Origin: Marinobacter shengliensis
GTDB taxonomy: Bacteria > Pseudomonadota > Gammaproteobacteria > Pseudomonadales > Oleiphilaceae
Reading direction: 5' to 3'
DNA length: 64,000 nt
Assembly (NCBI RefSeq): GCF_003007715.1
Contig: NZ_PXNO01000022.1
Coordinates: forward strand, 62,001-126,000
The notes beneath the pieces were generated by a model, which saw nothing but the letters and a program-made list of their open reading frames with translations, was not told the origin of the DNA and made no database searches. The stretch's first letter is position 1. Every line of letters starts with the position of its first letter. This document shows, piece after piece, positions 9,786 through 17,676 of the stretch. Position numbers and translations under genes: made by a program.

Positions 9786-11992
9786 GCCATTCACCGATGG
9801 TAGAGATTCAGCGCTACCCCTTCAGCCGGGACGCCCTGAACGACTTGCGCGATAATGCCTTTGCTGCGGGCAACTGGCCCCTGGTCTACTTACTCAGTGA
9901 CGAAAAGCACCGGCGCGCCTATATCGGCGAAACCACCGACACGCTCACCCGCATGAGCACTCACCTCAAGCACGACGAAAAGCAACTGCTGACCGCGGTG
10001 CACCTGATTACCAGCGAGTACTTCAACAAATCTGCCACCCTGGATGTGGAATCTCTGCTGATCAAGTACATGGCCGCCGATGGCAAGTACACCCTGTTGA
10101 ACGGCAACCTGGGGCTGGCTGACCACAACTATTACCAGCGCGGTGCCCTGTATGAAGAGGTGTTTCGGGAAGTCTGGAACCGGTTGATTGCCAAGGGGGT
10201 TGTGTCCCGCACCCTGGACCACCTTGATAACTCCGATGTCTTTAAATACTCCCCCTACAAATCCCTGTCCTTCGATCAGCGCCAGGGCCTGCTCACCATC
10301 ATGCATGAGCTGCTCAATCCCGGTGTGAAGAACATCGTGGTGGAAGGGGGAGCCGGAACCGGCAAATCGGTACTGGCCATCTTTCTGTTCAAGCTGCTGC
10401 ATTCGGAAGCACACCAGATCAATCTCAAGGAATTCTCTGAGGAAGAGGCCGAGATCGACTCTCTGCTCTCGTCGCTCAAAGCCGTCATGCCCAAACCGAA
10501 AATGGCGCTGGTGGTGCCGATGACCTCCTTCCGAACCACCCTCAAGAAGGCGTTCAGGCATGTCTCCGGGCTCAGCCCTGACATGGTCATCAGCCCGTCC
10601 GAGCTCACCAAACAACACTACGATATTGTTCTGGTGGACGAGTCTCACCGTTTGCGCAAGCGCAAGAATCTGGGCGCTTACTTCGGCAGCTTCGACAAAG
10701 CCTGTGCCGCGCTGGGTATGGACAAGCATACCTGCTGCGAAGTGGACTGGGTCTGCCAACAGGCGGGCAAAGCAATCTTCTTCTACGACGAGGGCCAGTC
10801 CATCAAACCCTCCGATGCCGATCTTGAAGTGTTCCAGCGCCTGAAAGTTGCCAACGGCTCGGTCACTCATCGCTTGCTGTCCCAGTTCCGGGTAAAGGCC
10901 GGGCAACCCTATGTCGAATTTGTGGATAAGTTACTGAACGGCCGTGTTGATGATGGCGTGGTGTTCTCCGCAAAGAACTACGAATTTGAGGTCTTCGACT
11001 CCCTCAAAGACCTGGTCCATACCATCAACGAAAAAGAGGAACAGGTCGGGCTGTCACGGCTGATCGCCGGTTATTCCTGGCCCTGGGCCTCGAAGAAGGA
11101 TAATGAGGCTTACGACATCGTGATCGACGATGTTCAGCTACGCTGGAACAGCACCAATACCGACTGGATCAACAAGGAAGGATCACACCGGGAAGTGGGC
11201 TGCATTCACACCACTCAGGGCTATGACCTGAACTATGCAGGCATTATCTTCGGAGAGGAGATCCGGTATGACCCGGACAGCCAGTCCATCGTCATCGACA
11301 AGGGCAACTACCACGACCGCACCGGTGGCCAGGGCATCAAAGACCCGGCGGAACTGAAGCAATACATCATCAACATCTACCGCACCATCATGCTGCGCGG
11401 CATCCGCGGCACCTTCGTCTACGCCTGTGACGATGCGCTGCGGGAGTATCTGAAGCAGCACATTCCGGTTCACACCGCTCATATCGAGCAGCCTGAAGCC
11501 ACACACGTAGTGGAGCTGGAACCTTATGTGAATGCCGTGCCGCTGTTCGACCTGCAGGCGGCTGCGGGGGATTTCGGAGCACTCAGTGATGTCAGCTACA
11601 TTGACCCTACCAGGCACCCAGACTGGGTCGGAGTGCCCGATGGAGTGCGAGTGCGTAAAGACATGTTCGCCTGCCGGGTGTTCGGCGAATCCATGAACCG
11701 GGTTATTCCCCATGGTGCCTTGTGCCTGTTTCGGACCGACCCTGGTGGTTCCAGAAACGGAAAAACGGTTCTGGTGGAGTGTATGGACAGCATTGATGCA
11801 GATTCAGAGTCACGCTACACGGTGAAGGTCTACGAAAGCTTTAAGAATGAAGACAAATACGGCTGGCGCCATACCCATATTCAACTGAAACCGAACTCTT
11901 ACGATGACAGTTTTCAACCCCTTCTCCTGACAGATGAAGAAGCACTTCAATATCGAGTGGTTGGGGAGTTTGTTGGCGTTATTGATGAGTAG
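9782..11992 (+). CDS. GIY-YIG nuclease / Schlafen-type DUF2075 helicase / S24 peptidase-like fusion
   Basis: A 736-residue three-part protein. Residues ~33-110 resemble a GIY-YIG nuclease (LVYLL ... AYIGETTD). Residues ~170-560 are a DUF2075 (SLFN-group-3) superfamily 1-like helicase, with Walker A GGAGTGKSV near 190, Walker B IVLVDESH near 283 and a late motif GCIHTTQGYDLNYAGIIFG. Residues ~600-736 resemble the LexA/UmuD S24 peptidase fold: FGESMNRVIP gives the candidate catalytic Ser near 638 and YTVKVYE the candidate Lys near 680. It is coupled to the MazG-like gene by ATGA. Known DUF2075/Schlafen-like proteins occur in phage-defence contexts; a defence role here is inference. Whether the GIY-YIG and S24 parts are active is not shown. 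Confidence 0.85.
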   Translation: MSHSPMVEIQRYPFSRDALNDLRDNAFAAGNWPLVYLLSDEKHRRAYIGETTDTLTRMSTHLKHDEKQLLTAVHLITSEYFNKSATLDVESLLIKYMAADGKYTLLNGNLGLADHNYYQRGALYEEVFREVWNRLIAKGVVSRTLDHLDNSDVFKYSPYKSLSFDQRQGLLTIMHELLNPGVKNIVVEGGAGTGKSVLAIFLFKLLHSEAHQINLKEFSEEEAEIDSLLSSLKAVMPKPKMALVVPMTSFRTTLKKAFRHVSGLSPDMVISPSELTKQHYDIVLVDESHRLRKRKNLGAYFGSFDKACAALGMDKHTCCEVDWVCQQAGKAIFFYDEGQSIKPSDADLEVFQRLKVANGSVTHRLLSQFRVKAGQPYVEFVDKLLNGRVDDGVVFSAKNYEFEVFDSLKDLVHTINEKEEQVGLSRLIAGYSWPWASKKDNEAYDIVIDDVQLRWNSTNTDWINKEGSHREVGCIHTTQGYDLNYAGIIFGEEIRYDPDSQSIVIDKGNYHDRTGGQGIKDPAELKQYIINIYRTIMLRGIRGTFVYACDDALREYLKQHIPVHTAHIEQPEATHVVELEPYVNAVPLFDLQAAAGDFGALSDVSYIDPTRHPDWVGVPDGVRVRKDMFACRVFGESMNRVIPHGALCLFRTDPGGSRNGKTVLVECMDSIDADSESRYTVKVYESFKNEDKYGWRHTHIQLKPNSYDDSFQPLLLTDEEALQYRVVGEFVGVIDE

Positions 11993-12097
11993 TATACAGA
12001 TCAAAGGTGTTTGACAACCCAAACCCAGCATATCAGACTTCAAATCACATCCGCCCCTTGGCAGTACGCCTCCCTCAACTATCCCGAGGGTGTGCCG

Positions 12098-12119
12098 AGC
12101 CCTTGGGGCTTTTCTGTTT
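12098..12119 (+). terminator. Terminator-like hairpin before the HipA-like gene
   Basis: AGCCC (12098-12102), loop TTG, GGGCT (12106-12110), then TTTCTGTTT. It lies inside the 5' extension of the longest possible HipA-like frame, which favours a later start for that gene and separates the two gene pairs transcriptionally. Confidence 0.6.
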
Positions 12120-12176
12120 AGGGAAAACCAAGGCGCTTTCAGCGTCATGGAACATGGGGAAAGGACAATACCCTCT

Positions 12177-12926
12177 GTGACCAAAGCCTTATCCACCGTT
12201 GAAATCGTAGAAGTTATCCGCCGGTCGGAGCACGGGATGACCGAACCCTTTATCTGCCGGGGCGACGATGACAACTTCTACTTTGTAAAAGGCATTGGCG
12301 CAGGCCGGGACAGTCAGATCAAAGAATGGGTTTCCGGTAACCTGGCACTGCTCTTCGGTATACCCGTAGCGCCATTCAGAATTGTAAACGTGCCAGAAGA
12401 GATTCTGGAGATACTGCCTCCTGGCCATGCAAGAGATCTTGGTGCTGGGCCTGCATTTGGCTCTTTAGAAAAACGCCTCACGGAAATAACCGTTCCCCAG
12501 ATTCGAGAGGTTCCGCTAAAGATCAGAAAGGCCCTTCTATGTTTTGACTGGTGGATTGCAAACGGCGACCGGTGCTTTTCCGAGAACGGTGGTAATCCGA
12601 ATCTGTTCTGGGAGCCCAGCAAGAGGGAACTGGTCGTTATCGATCACAATCAGGCCTTCGATACAGAAGTTACTGCAGAAACCTTTTTCCGTGACCACAT
12701 CTTCCACGATGTGTCTGCGGACATTGCGGATGACTTGGTTGAGCGGCAGATCTACACTGACAAAATGAATGACGCACTCTTCCACTGGGATTCGATCGTT
12801 GCCGGGTTGCCAGAAGAGTGGTTTTATATTGATCCTGAAATGACGATTGAGCTGGGTCTGAGCACCGATGAGCTTAAAACGCATTTGTTACGTTGTCTGA
12901 GCGATGACTTCTGGAACTGGAAATGA
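12177..12926 (+). CDS. HipA-like kinase
   Basis: About 249 residues matching the small HipA-like kinase family that travels with DUF3037 proteins. The N-terminal half holds the nucleotide-binding lobe (FYFVKGIGAGRDSQIKEWVSG, Lys in VKG). The active-site region follows as DWWIANGDR..., NPNLFW and VIDHNQAFD, comparable to the catalytic NxDRH and DxD loops of HipA. GTG at 12177 with AAGGA upstream gives a family-like N-terminus; ATG at 12147 is the alternative (+10 residues). The stop overlaps the next start (ATGA). Codon use and base composition look AT-richer than the flanking core genes. HipA phosphorylates glutamyl-tRNA synthetase, but the target of this subfamily is unknown to me. Confidence 0.82.
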   Translation: MTKALSTVEIVEVIRRSEHGMTEPFICRGDDDNFYFVKGIGAGRDSQIKEWVSGNLALLFGIPVAPFRIVNVPEEILEILPPGHARDLGAGPAFGSLEKRLTEITVPQIREVPLKIRKALLCFDWWIANGDRCFSENGGNPNLFWEPSKRELVVIDHNQAFDTEVTAETFFRDHIFHDVSADIADDLVERQIYTDKMNDALFHWDSIVAGLPEEWFYIDPEMTIELGLSTDELKTHLLRCLSDDFWNWK

Positions 12927-13777
12927 CTAGGTTTGCTTGTAACTACGCCATTGTGCGATTCATGCCATACGTCGAAACCGGCGAGTTTGCCAACGTCGGC
13001 GTTTTGCTGTGGATACCCAAGCAGAAAACTTTGTTGTTCAAACTTCTACGACGTAAGTACGGACGAATTACTCAATTCTTCGAAGAGCTGGATAAACAGG
13101 TCTACCTGAAGGCCATGGCTGATCTGGATACCGAGCTTCACCGAATCGAGGGGCTGCTGAAGGAAGGTGCTGTGGTAACCGCCAATCCAAATCTTGAATA
13201 CGGCTTCCATAAGGGCATTTTCAAAGAAATCATCCGTCCCCGTGAGACCATTGTCCGCTTTAGCGAGCAAAGGGCCATTCTGACGGAGAATCCGACAGAA
13301 ACACTCGCTGCACTCTACGACTATTACGTTGGCCGCAACTTCGTGACCAAGGAGTATCAGGAAGGGCTGATGGAGAAGGGTATCAAGCGCCTGCTAGATC
13401 AGGAAAATCTTGGCAAGCGCTATCAAAAGCGAAAAGTTCAGGACAAGGTTTACGGTGTTTCCTTCCCCTTTGTCGAAGAGCAGAATCAAAAGGCAGTGAG
13501 GGTGATCAAACCATTATTTCTGGGCCAGGCCGATTCAACCGCGATTATCGAGCATGGTGGTCAGTGGCAACTTAAGGTCGAACAACTCAGAAAACGGCAA
13601 CTACTTCATGGCCCAGTTTTATTTCCCGTAAAAGGCCCCGAGGATGCTAAAGCCGGCGACCACCGCCAAGAGGCTTTCGAAGAAACCAAGCAGAGTCTCT
13701 CAGGTGAAGGCATAGAACTGGTTGCCTTTGAAGAGCACAAGAAGATTTTGGAATTCGCTTCTCAACTTGTGCATTGA
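12923..13777 (+). CDS. DUF3037 domain-containing protein
   Basis: A 284-residue soluble protein beginning with the DUF3037 pattern (YAIVRFMPYVETGEFANVGVLLW). No catalytic motif is evident. It is translationally coupled to the HipA-like kinase (ATGA), and such two-gene sets recur in bacteria, so it may be the partner, substrate or antitoxin-like regulator of the kinase. That role is inference. A strong bidirectional hairpin closes the unit. Confidence 0.85.
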   Translation: MTRFACNYAIVRFMPYVETGEFANVGVLLWIPKQKTLLFKLLRRKYGRITQFFEELDKQVYLKAMADLDTELHRIEGLLKEGAVVTANPNLEYGFHKGIFKEIIRPRETIVRFSEQRAILTENPTETLAALYDYYVGRNFVTKEYQEGLMEKGIKRLLDQENLGKRYQKRKVQDKVYGVSFPFVEEQNQKAVRVIKPLFLGQADSTAIIEHGGQWQLKVEQLRKRQLLHGPVLFPVKGPEDAKAGDHRQEAFEETKQSLSGEGIELVAFEEHKKILEFASQLVH

Positions 13778-13779
13778 AC

Positions 13780-13809
13780 GACCATTTTCGTGATCTCACG
13801 AAAATGGTC
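13780..13809. terminator. Bidirectional 14-bp terminator hairpin
   Basis: A perfect 14-bp inverted repeat (13780-13793 with 13796-13809), effectively 12 bp with a 6-nt loop, lies between the convergent DUF3037 and lipocalin genes. ATCTTTTATT follows on the plus side. Confidence 0.85.
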
Positions 13810-13823
13810 ATCTTTTATTCCCG

Positions 13824-14342
13824 TCAACGCGACTGCTCCACCACAATCAACTCCCCAAGCTCAAACCCCTCCGCCTCTGCCCTTTCCATGAACGTCTCCA
13901 ACACCTCCTCACTCACCTCCGGCGTGCGCGACATAAGCCACAGGTAGTTTCGGTTGTAGCCGGTGATGTAGGCGGTGGTGTAGTCGTCATCCAACCCGAA
14001 CACCACGTAGGAGGCGTAAAAGGGCCCGAAGAACGACACTTTCAGGTGGCCCACATTGCTGTCACCCACAAACTTTGCCCGGCCCTGGGCTTCTTTCCAC
14101 TCACCTTTCTCTTCGCTATAGCCCCGGTTGATGACCTTGATGCTGCCGTCGTCATTCAGGGTGTACTCGGCGGTTACCTGGTTCAAGCCCCGCTCGAAGG
14201 AATGGTCCAGCCGGGCGATCTCGTACCAGGTGCCCAGGTAGCGGTTCTGGTCAAAGCCGGTGACCGGTTCGATGCCTTTGGGCAAGCCGGTGCAACCGGC
14301 CAGCAACAGGAGTAGGGTGGTCAGCAGAGCAAAGGGTTTCAT
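13824..14342 (-). CDS. Outer-membrane lipocalin (Blc-like)
   Basis: A 172-residue lipoprotein that binds lipid-like ligands at the outer membrane. The ATG at 14342 (AAGGA upstream) yields MKPFALLTTLLLLLAGC, a signal peptide with lipobox LAGC. The lipocalin signature follows as RYLGTWYEIARLDHSFERGL, with later strands YITGYNRNYLWLMSRTP. Length and motifs match bacterial lipocalin Blc. A longer in-frame extension upstream is not credible because it precedes the signal peptide. Confidence 0.93.
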   Translation of the reverse strand: MKPFALLTTLLLLLAGCTGLPKGIEPVTGFDQNRYLGTWYEIARLDHSFERGLNQVTAEYTLNDDGSIKVINRGYSEEKGEWKEAQGRAKFVGDSNVGHLKVSFFGPFYASYVVFGLDDDYTTAYITGYNRNYLWLMSRTPEVSEEVLETFMERAEAEGFELGELIVVEQSR

Positions 14343-14478
14343 CAGGCGCTGTCCTTGATTCAGGGAGATGCAGCAACAACCATAACAAAGCGCCGGCGAA
14401 AACACTGCTGTGATTGCCTGAGCTCTGGAATGCGAAAAGCGACGTATACTGAACCTCAACCAATCAAGGAGAACAGGC

Positions 14479-14850
14479 ATGATCGGATACGTAACCATCG
14501 GTGTCAGCGATATGGGCAAGGCCAAGCAGTTTTACAGCGATCTGCTGGGGGATCTGGGCGGCAAGGTGTTGCTGGATATGGAGCGCATTGCGTTCATTGG
14601 CGAGAGCATGGCCAAGCCCATGTTGGCGGTGTGCGTACCGTTCAACGGTGAGCCCAACCATCCGGGCAATGGCAACATGGTGGCGATCCCCGCGGGGTCC
14701 AAAGCAGCTGTCGATAAGTTTTATCACAAAGCCATTGAGCTGGGCGCAACCTGCGATGGCGAGCCTGGGCAACGAATTCCGGATATGTTCTACGGCGCCT
14801 ATGTGCGGGACCCGGACGGCAACAAGCTGGCGTTCTTCGAGTTCGGCTAA
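14479..14850 (+). CDS. VOC (glyoxalase/bleomycin-resistance) family protein
   Basis: A 123-residue single-domain protein with paired beta-alpha-beta-beta-beta modules. It starts MIGYVTIGVSDMGKAKQFYS (typical VOC strand 1 and helix 1) and ends YVRDPDGNKLAFFEFG (metal-ligand strand). VOC proteins include lyases, dioxygenases and binding proteins; the substrate cannot be told. AAGGAGA precedes the start at good spacing. Confidence 0.9.
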   Translation: MIGYVTIGVSDMGKAKQFYSDLLGDLGGKVLLDMERIAFIGESMAKPMLAVCVPFNGEPNHPGNGNMVAIPAGSKAAVDKFYHKAIELGATCDGEPGQRIPDMFYGAYVRDPDGNKLAFFEFG

Positions 14851-14856
14851 GCGTGC

Positions 14857-14882
14857 AAAAGGCCCCGTCGTGGGGCCTTTTT
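14857..14882. terminator. Terminator between the VOC gene and the globin gene
   Basis: Stem AAAAGGCCCC / GGGGCCTTTT (14857-14866 with 14872-14881) with a 5-nt loop. It works in both directions between convergent genes. Confidence 0.88.
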
Positions 14883-14896
14883 GTTGGTGACGCGGT

Positions 14897-15289
14897 TCAA
14901 TACGCGCCGCGAATCAGATCAATCCCCGGCTTCAGCACTTCCCGCCAGGCTTCCCTCAGCTCTGGTGTGTATTCCGGATCGTGTACTCGCACCGTTTTCA
15001 ACAGGGCTTCTTCCCACAAACCGTACCACTCCGGCTGGATGTCCATGCGCTTGCGACTGTGGCTTTCACCCAGATCCCGCAGTTTGCGATCAGACATGCC
15101 CCGGGCCACCAGAATAATCTGCATCACGCCGTTACGCAGCAGATGGCGCTGGGCGGGCATATCGGTATTCACAAACCGGGCGCGAATAGCATCCGAGCTA
15201 GCCATAAAGAAGTCGTAGAAATCGACGAAGAATTCATCTTTCCGGCAGCAGCGGCCATAGCTCTGAAATACGAGATCCGTTGGGTTCAT
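14897..15289 (-). CDS. Single-domain globin
   Basis: A 130-residue heme protein of the bacterial globin family. The ATG at 15289 gives MNPTDLVFQSYGRCCRKDEFF. Helices follow, including VDFYDFFMASSDAIRARFVNTDM and LGESHSRKRMDIQPEWYGLWEEALL, where the His of ESHS is the likely proximal heme ligand. Such globins bind oxygen or nitric oxide; the physiological role here is unknown. An in-frame 23-residue upstream extension lacks globin features. Confidence 0.85.
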   Translation of the reverse strand: MNPTDLVFQSYGRCCRKDEFFVDFYDFFMASSDAIRARFVNTDMPAQRHLLRNGVMQIILVARGMSDRKLRDLGESHSRKRMDIQPEWYGLWEEALLKTVRVHDPEYTPELREAWREVLKPGIDLIRGAY

Positions 15290-15429
15290 TTGCAATCTGT
15301 GTCCTTGATCAACGGTGGGATTGTCATTAAAGGCCACGGATTCTAAGCAAGCGAACAAGATTTTCCATAGCGAGTTGTAACACCTGTCGCTGTCAGCGAC
15401 GGCTATCTATAGCTGTCGTAACTGCCTGC

Positions 15430-17676
15430 TCAGATAAACCACCACCCCGGCAGCAGTCGTTTTACCGAGGGCTGCAGAAACCGGTCATCAATCAGCCAGA
15501 TCACGCCCTGGTCGTCCGGGGTGCGGATCACCCGGCCGGCGGCCTGGGCCACTTTCTGCAGGCCGGGGATCAGGTACGTGTAGTTGTAGCCTTCGCCAAA
15601 GCGTTGCTGCAGGCGGTCTTTGAGGATTTCATGCCAGGGGTCGAAGGGCGGCAGGCCCAGGGTGGCCACAAAGGCGCCGATCAGCTGCTCGCCAGGCAGG
15701 TCGATGCCTTCACTGAACACGCCGCCGAGCACCGCAAAGGCGACGCTGCCTTCGGGTTTCTGGAACTCCGCCAGGAATTGCCTGCGCTGCTCCGGGCTCA
15801 TGCCCGGCTGCTGGGAACGCTGGGGGGTATCCGGTGCCTGGTCCGCCAGCGCATCACTCACTTCTTTGGCGTATTTGAAGCTGCTGAAAAACGCCAGGTA
15901 ATGGCCCGGCCGCTCCCGGTACTGTCTGGCGATCAGTTCGGCGATGGGTTGCAGGCTGGCCTGCCGATGCACCTGTCGGGTGCTGATGCCGGGGGTGAAC
16001 TGCACCTGCAATTGCTCGGCGCTGAACGGGCTGGGCAGGGAGGTGAAGCGGGCGTCTTCCGGCAGGCCAAGTAGATCCCGGTAATAAACGCCGGGGCTGA
16101 GGGTAGCGGAGAACAGCAGTACCGAGTGCGGGGTCTTGAAGCGTTCGGTGAGGAAATCCGCCGGGATCAGGTTCTGGGTGGTCAGGCTGGCCCGACCACG
16201 ACCGCTGCGCGCGAACTCGCAGAGCGAGTGATCCCCGAAGCTGTCCGCCAGTTTCATAAACGCCACACTTTCAAACATCACTTCCTGCAGGGCCAGGTCT
16301 GGCGGGTTGTCGGCCAGGTAGTCAGTGATCACGGAAACCATGGCCTGCAACGCGCCCAGCAATTGCGGCGGCAGGGTGGCCAGGAACACCGGCTGCGCCT
16401 GCTCACCGTGATCCCGAATCAGCGCCTGCCAGGCCCGGGCGGTGCGGTCCAGGGCTGCTTTTACCGGTTTCGGGGCGGTCTTCTTCAATTTCAGCAAGCG
16501 CTGTTGCTCCAGCTGCACTGAATACATGCCACGGGCCCGATCCACCAGGTTGTGGGCTTCGTCCACCAGCACGCTGGCTCGCCAGTTGTTCTGGCGGATC
16601 AGGCCATGCAGCAGGGCCGACTGGTCGAACAGCCGGTTCACATCGCCAATCACCAGATCGCTCCAACGGGCCATTTCCTGGGCCAGAAAGTAGGGGCATA
16701 TGTCGTGACCTTCCGCGATTGTCGCCAAATTCTGCTGATCCAGCGGCTCCTTGCTCTGCACCGCCTCGGCCCGGGCATCAGGCAGGCGATCAAAAAAACC
16801 TTTGGCGAGGGGGCAAGACTCGCCGTGGCAGGCTTTGTCCGGGTGTTCGCAGGCGTCGTCTTTCGATACCAACTCCAGGGTGCGCAGCGGCCAGGGTTGT
16901 AGCTCATCCTGGGCGTGTCGCAACTTATCCACAGCATCCAGCGCCAGTTGCCGGGCGGTGTTGCGGCAGGTGAGGTAGTACAGCCGGTCCTGCTTTGCCG
17001 CGGGCATCGCCATCAGGGCCGGGAACAGGGTGCCCAGGGTTTTGCCCAGGCCCGTGGGGGCTTCCAGCAGCAGGGTGCCGGCTTTGACGGAATTCTTGTA
17101 CACCGTCTCCGCCAGTTGCCGTTGTCGGGGGCGAAAGTCCGGGAAAGGAAAGGTCAGGGTGGCCAAGAGGGCATCACGCTGATCCCGATGGTGCTCTTCC
17201 TGCTCGGCCCAGGCTTTAAAGCGGCCACACAGGGTTTCCAGTTCCTGCCAGAGCTCGTCTGCCTTGGCGGTTTCGGTGAGCACGGTTTCCTTGTCCCGGC
17301 CGGTGTCGTAATACACCAGGGCCAGTTCCACGCTTTTACGGTTTTCCTGCCGGCACAACAAAGCGCCGTAGGCCCGCAACTGGGCCCGGTGCAGGGCGCG
17401 CTGGTGGGGGCGAATTCGGGACACATCCCCCCGGTGAGTCTTGATTTCTTCCAGCCGGTTCTTGTGGGGGTGGTAGCCATCGGCCCGGCCGGAAAGCTCC
17501 AGCTCCATGCAGTTTCCGGTAAGTGAATACTCGCTTTTATAGCCATAGCCACGTTTTGACTGGATCGCCTGGTGGCCGGCAATGCCCTCCTCGGCACTTG
17601 GCGCCGGGGTGTAGCGGAAGTCCAGGTCGCCGTGACGGGCCGCGAATTCACACAGGGTGCGGACGGCGACTTTCAC
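15430..17676 (-). CDS. XPD/DinG-type iron-sulfur helicase with an N-terminal PD-(D/E)XK-like domain
   Basis: About 748 residues. Residues ~1-150 resemble a Cas4/RecB-type nuclease core (GRADGY, LEEIKTHRGD, HRAQLRAYGALL). A superfamily 2 DEAH helicase follows with Walker A EAPTGLGKTLG, four cysteines suited to a 4Fe-4S cluster (DDAC, KAC, ESC, DIC), the DEAH box VLVDEAHN and the late motif QAAGRVIR. The GTG at 17676 overlaps the upstream stop as GTGA and matches the family N-terminus (VKVAVRTLCEFAARHGDLDF). A TTG at 17700 would add eight residues. The coupled partner is a FAN1-like nuclease, which points to DNA interstrand crosslink or damage repair (inference). Confidence 0.87.
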   Translation of the reverse strand: MKVAVRTLCEFAARHGDLDFRYTPAPSAEEGIAGHQAIQSKRGYGYKSEYSLTGNCMELELSGRADGYHPHKNRLEEIKTHRGDVSRIRPHQRALHRAQLRAYGALLCRQENRKSVELALVYYDTGRDKETVLTETAKADELWQELETLCGRFKAWAEQEEHHRDQRDALLATLTFPFPDFRPRQRQLAETVYKNSVKAGTLLLEAPTGLGKTLGTLFPALMAMPAAKQDRLYYLTCRNTARQLALDAVDKLRHAQDELQPWPLRTLELVSKDDACEHPDKACHGESCPLAKGFFDRLPDARAEAVQSKEPLDQQNLATIAEGHDICPYFLAQEMARWSDLVIGDVNRLFDQSALLHGLIRQNNWRASVLVDEAHNLVDRARGMYSVQLEQQRLLKLKKTAPKPVKAALDRTARAWQALIRDHGEQAQPVFLATLPPQLLGALQAMVSVITDYLADNPPDLALQEVMFESVAFMKLADSFGDHSLCEFARSGRGRASLTTQNLIPADFLTERFKTPHSVLLFSATLSPGVYYRDLLGLPEDARFTSLPSPFSAEQLQVQFTPGISTRQVHRQASLQPIAELIARQYRERPGHYLAFFSSFKYAKEVSDALADQAPDTPQRSQQPGMSPEQRRQFLAEFQKPEGSVAFAVLGGVFSEGIDLPGEQLIGAFVATLGLPPFDPWHEILKDRLQQRFGEGYNYTYLIPGLQKVAQAAGRVIRTPDDQGVIWLIDDRFLQPSVKRLLPGWWFI

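Noticed and set aside
12011..12036. TTGACA followed by TATCAG as a promoter for the HipA-like gene
   Set aside because: The spacer is only 14 bp, too short for a normal sigma-70 promoter.
15386..15400. Palindrome GTCGCTGTCAGCGAC between the globin and helicase genes
   Set aside because: Short (7-bp arms), no T-run; it may be a weak terminator or operator but is not strong enough to list.
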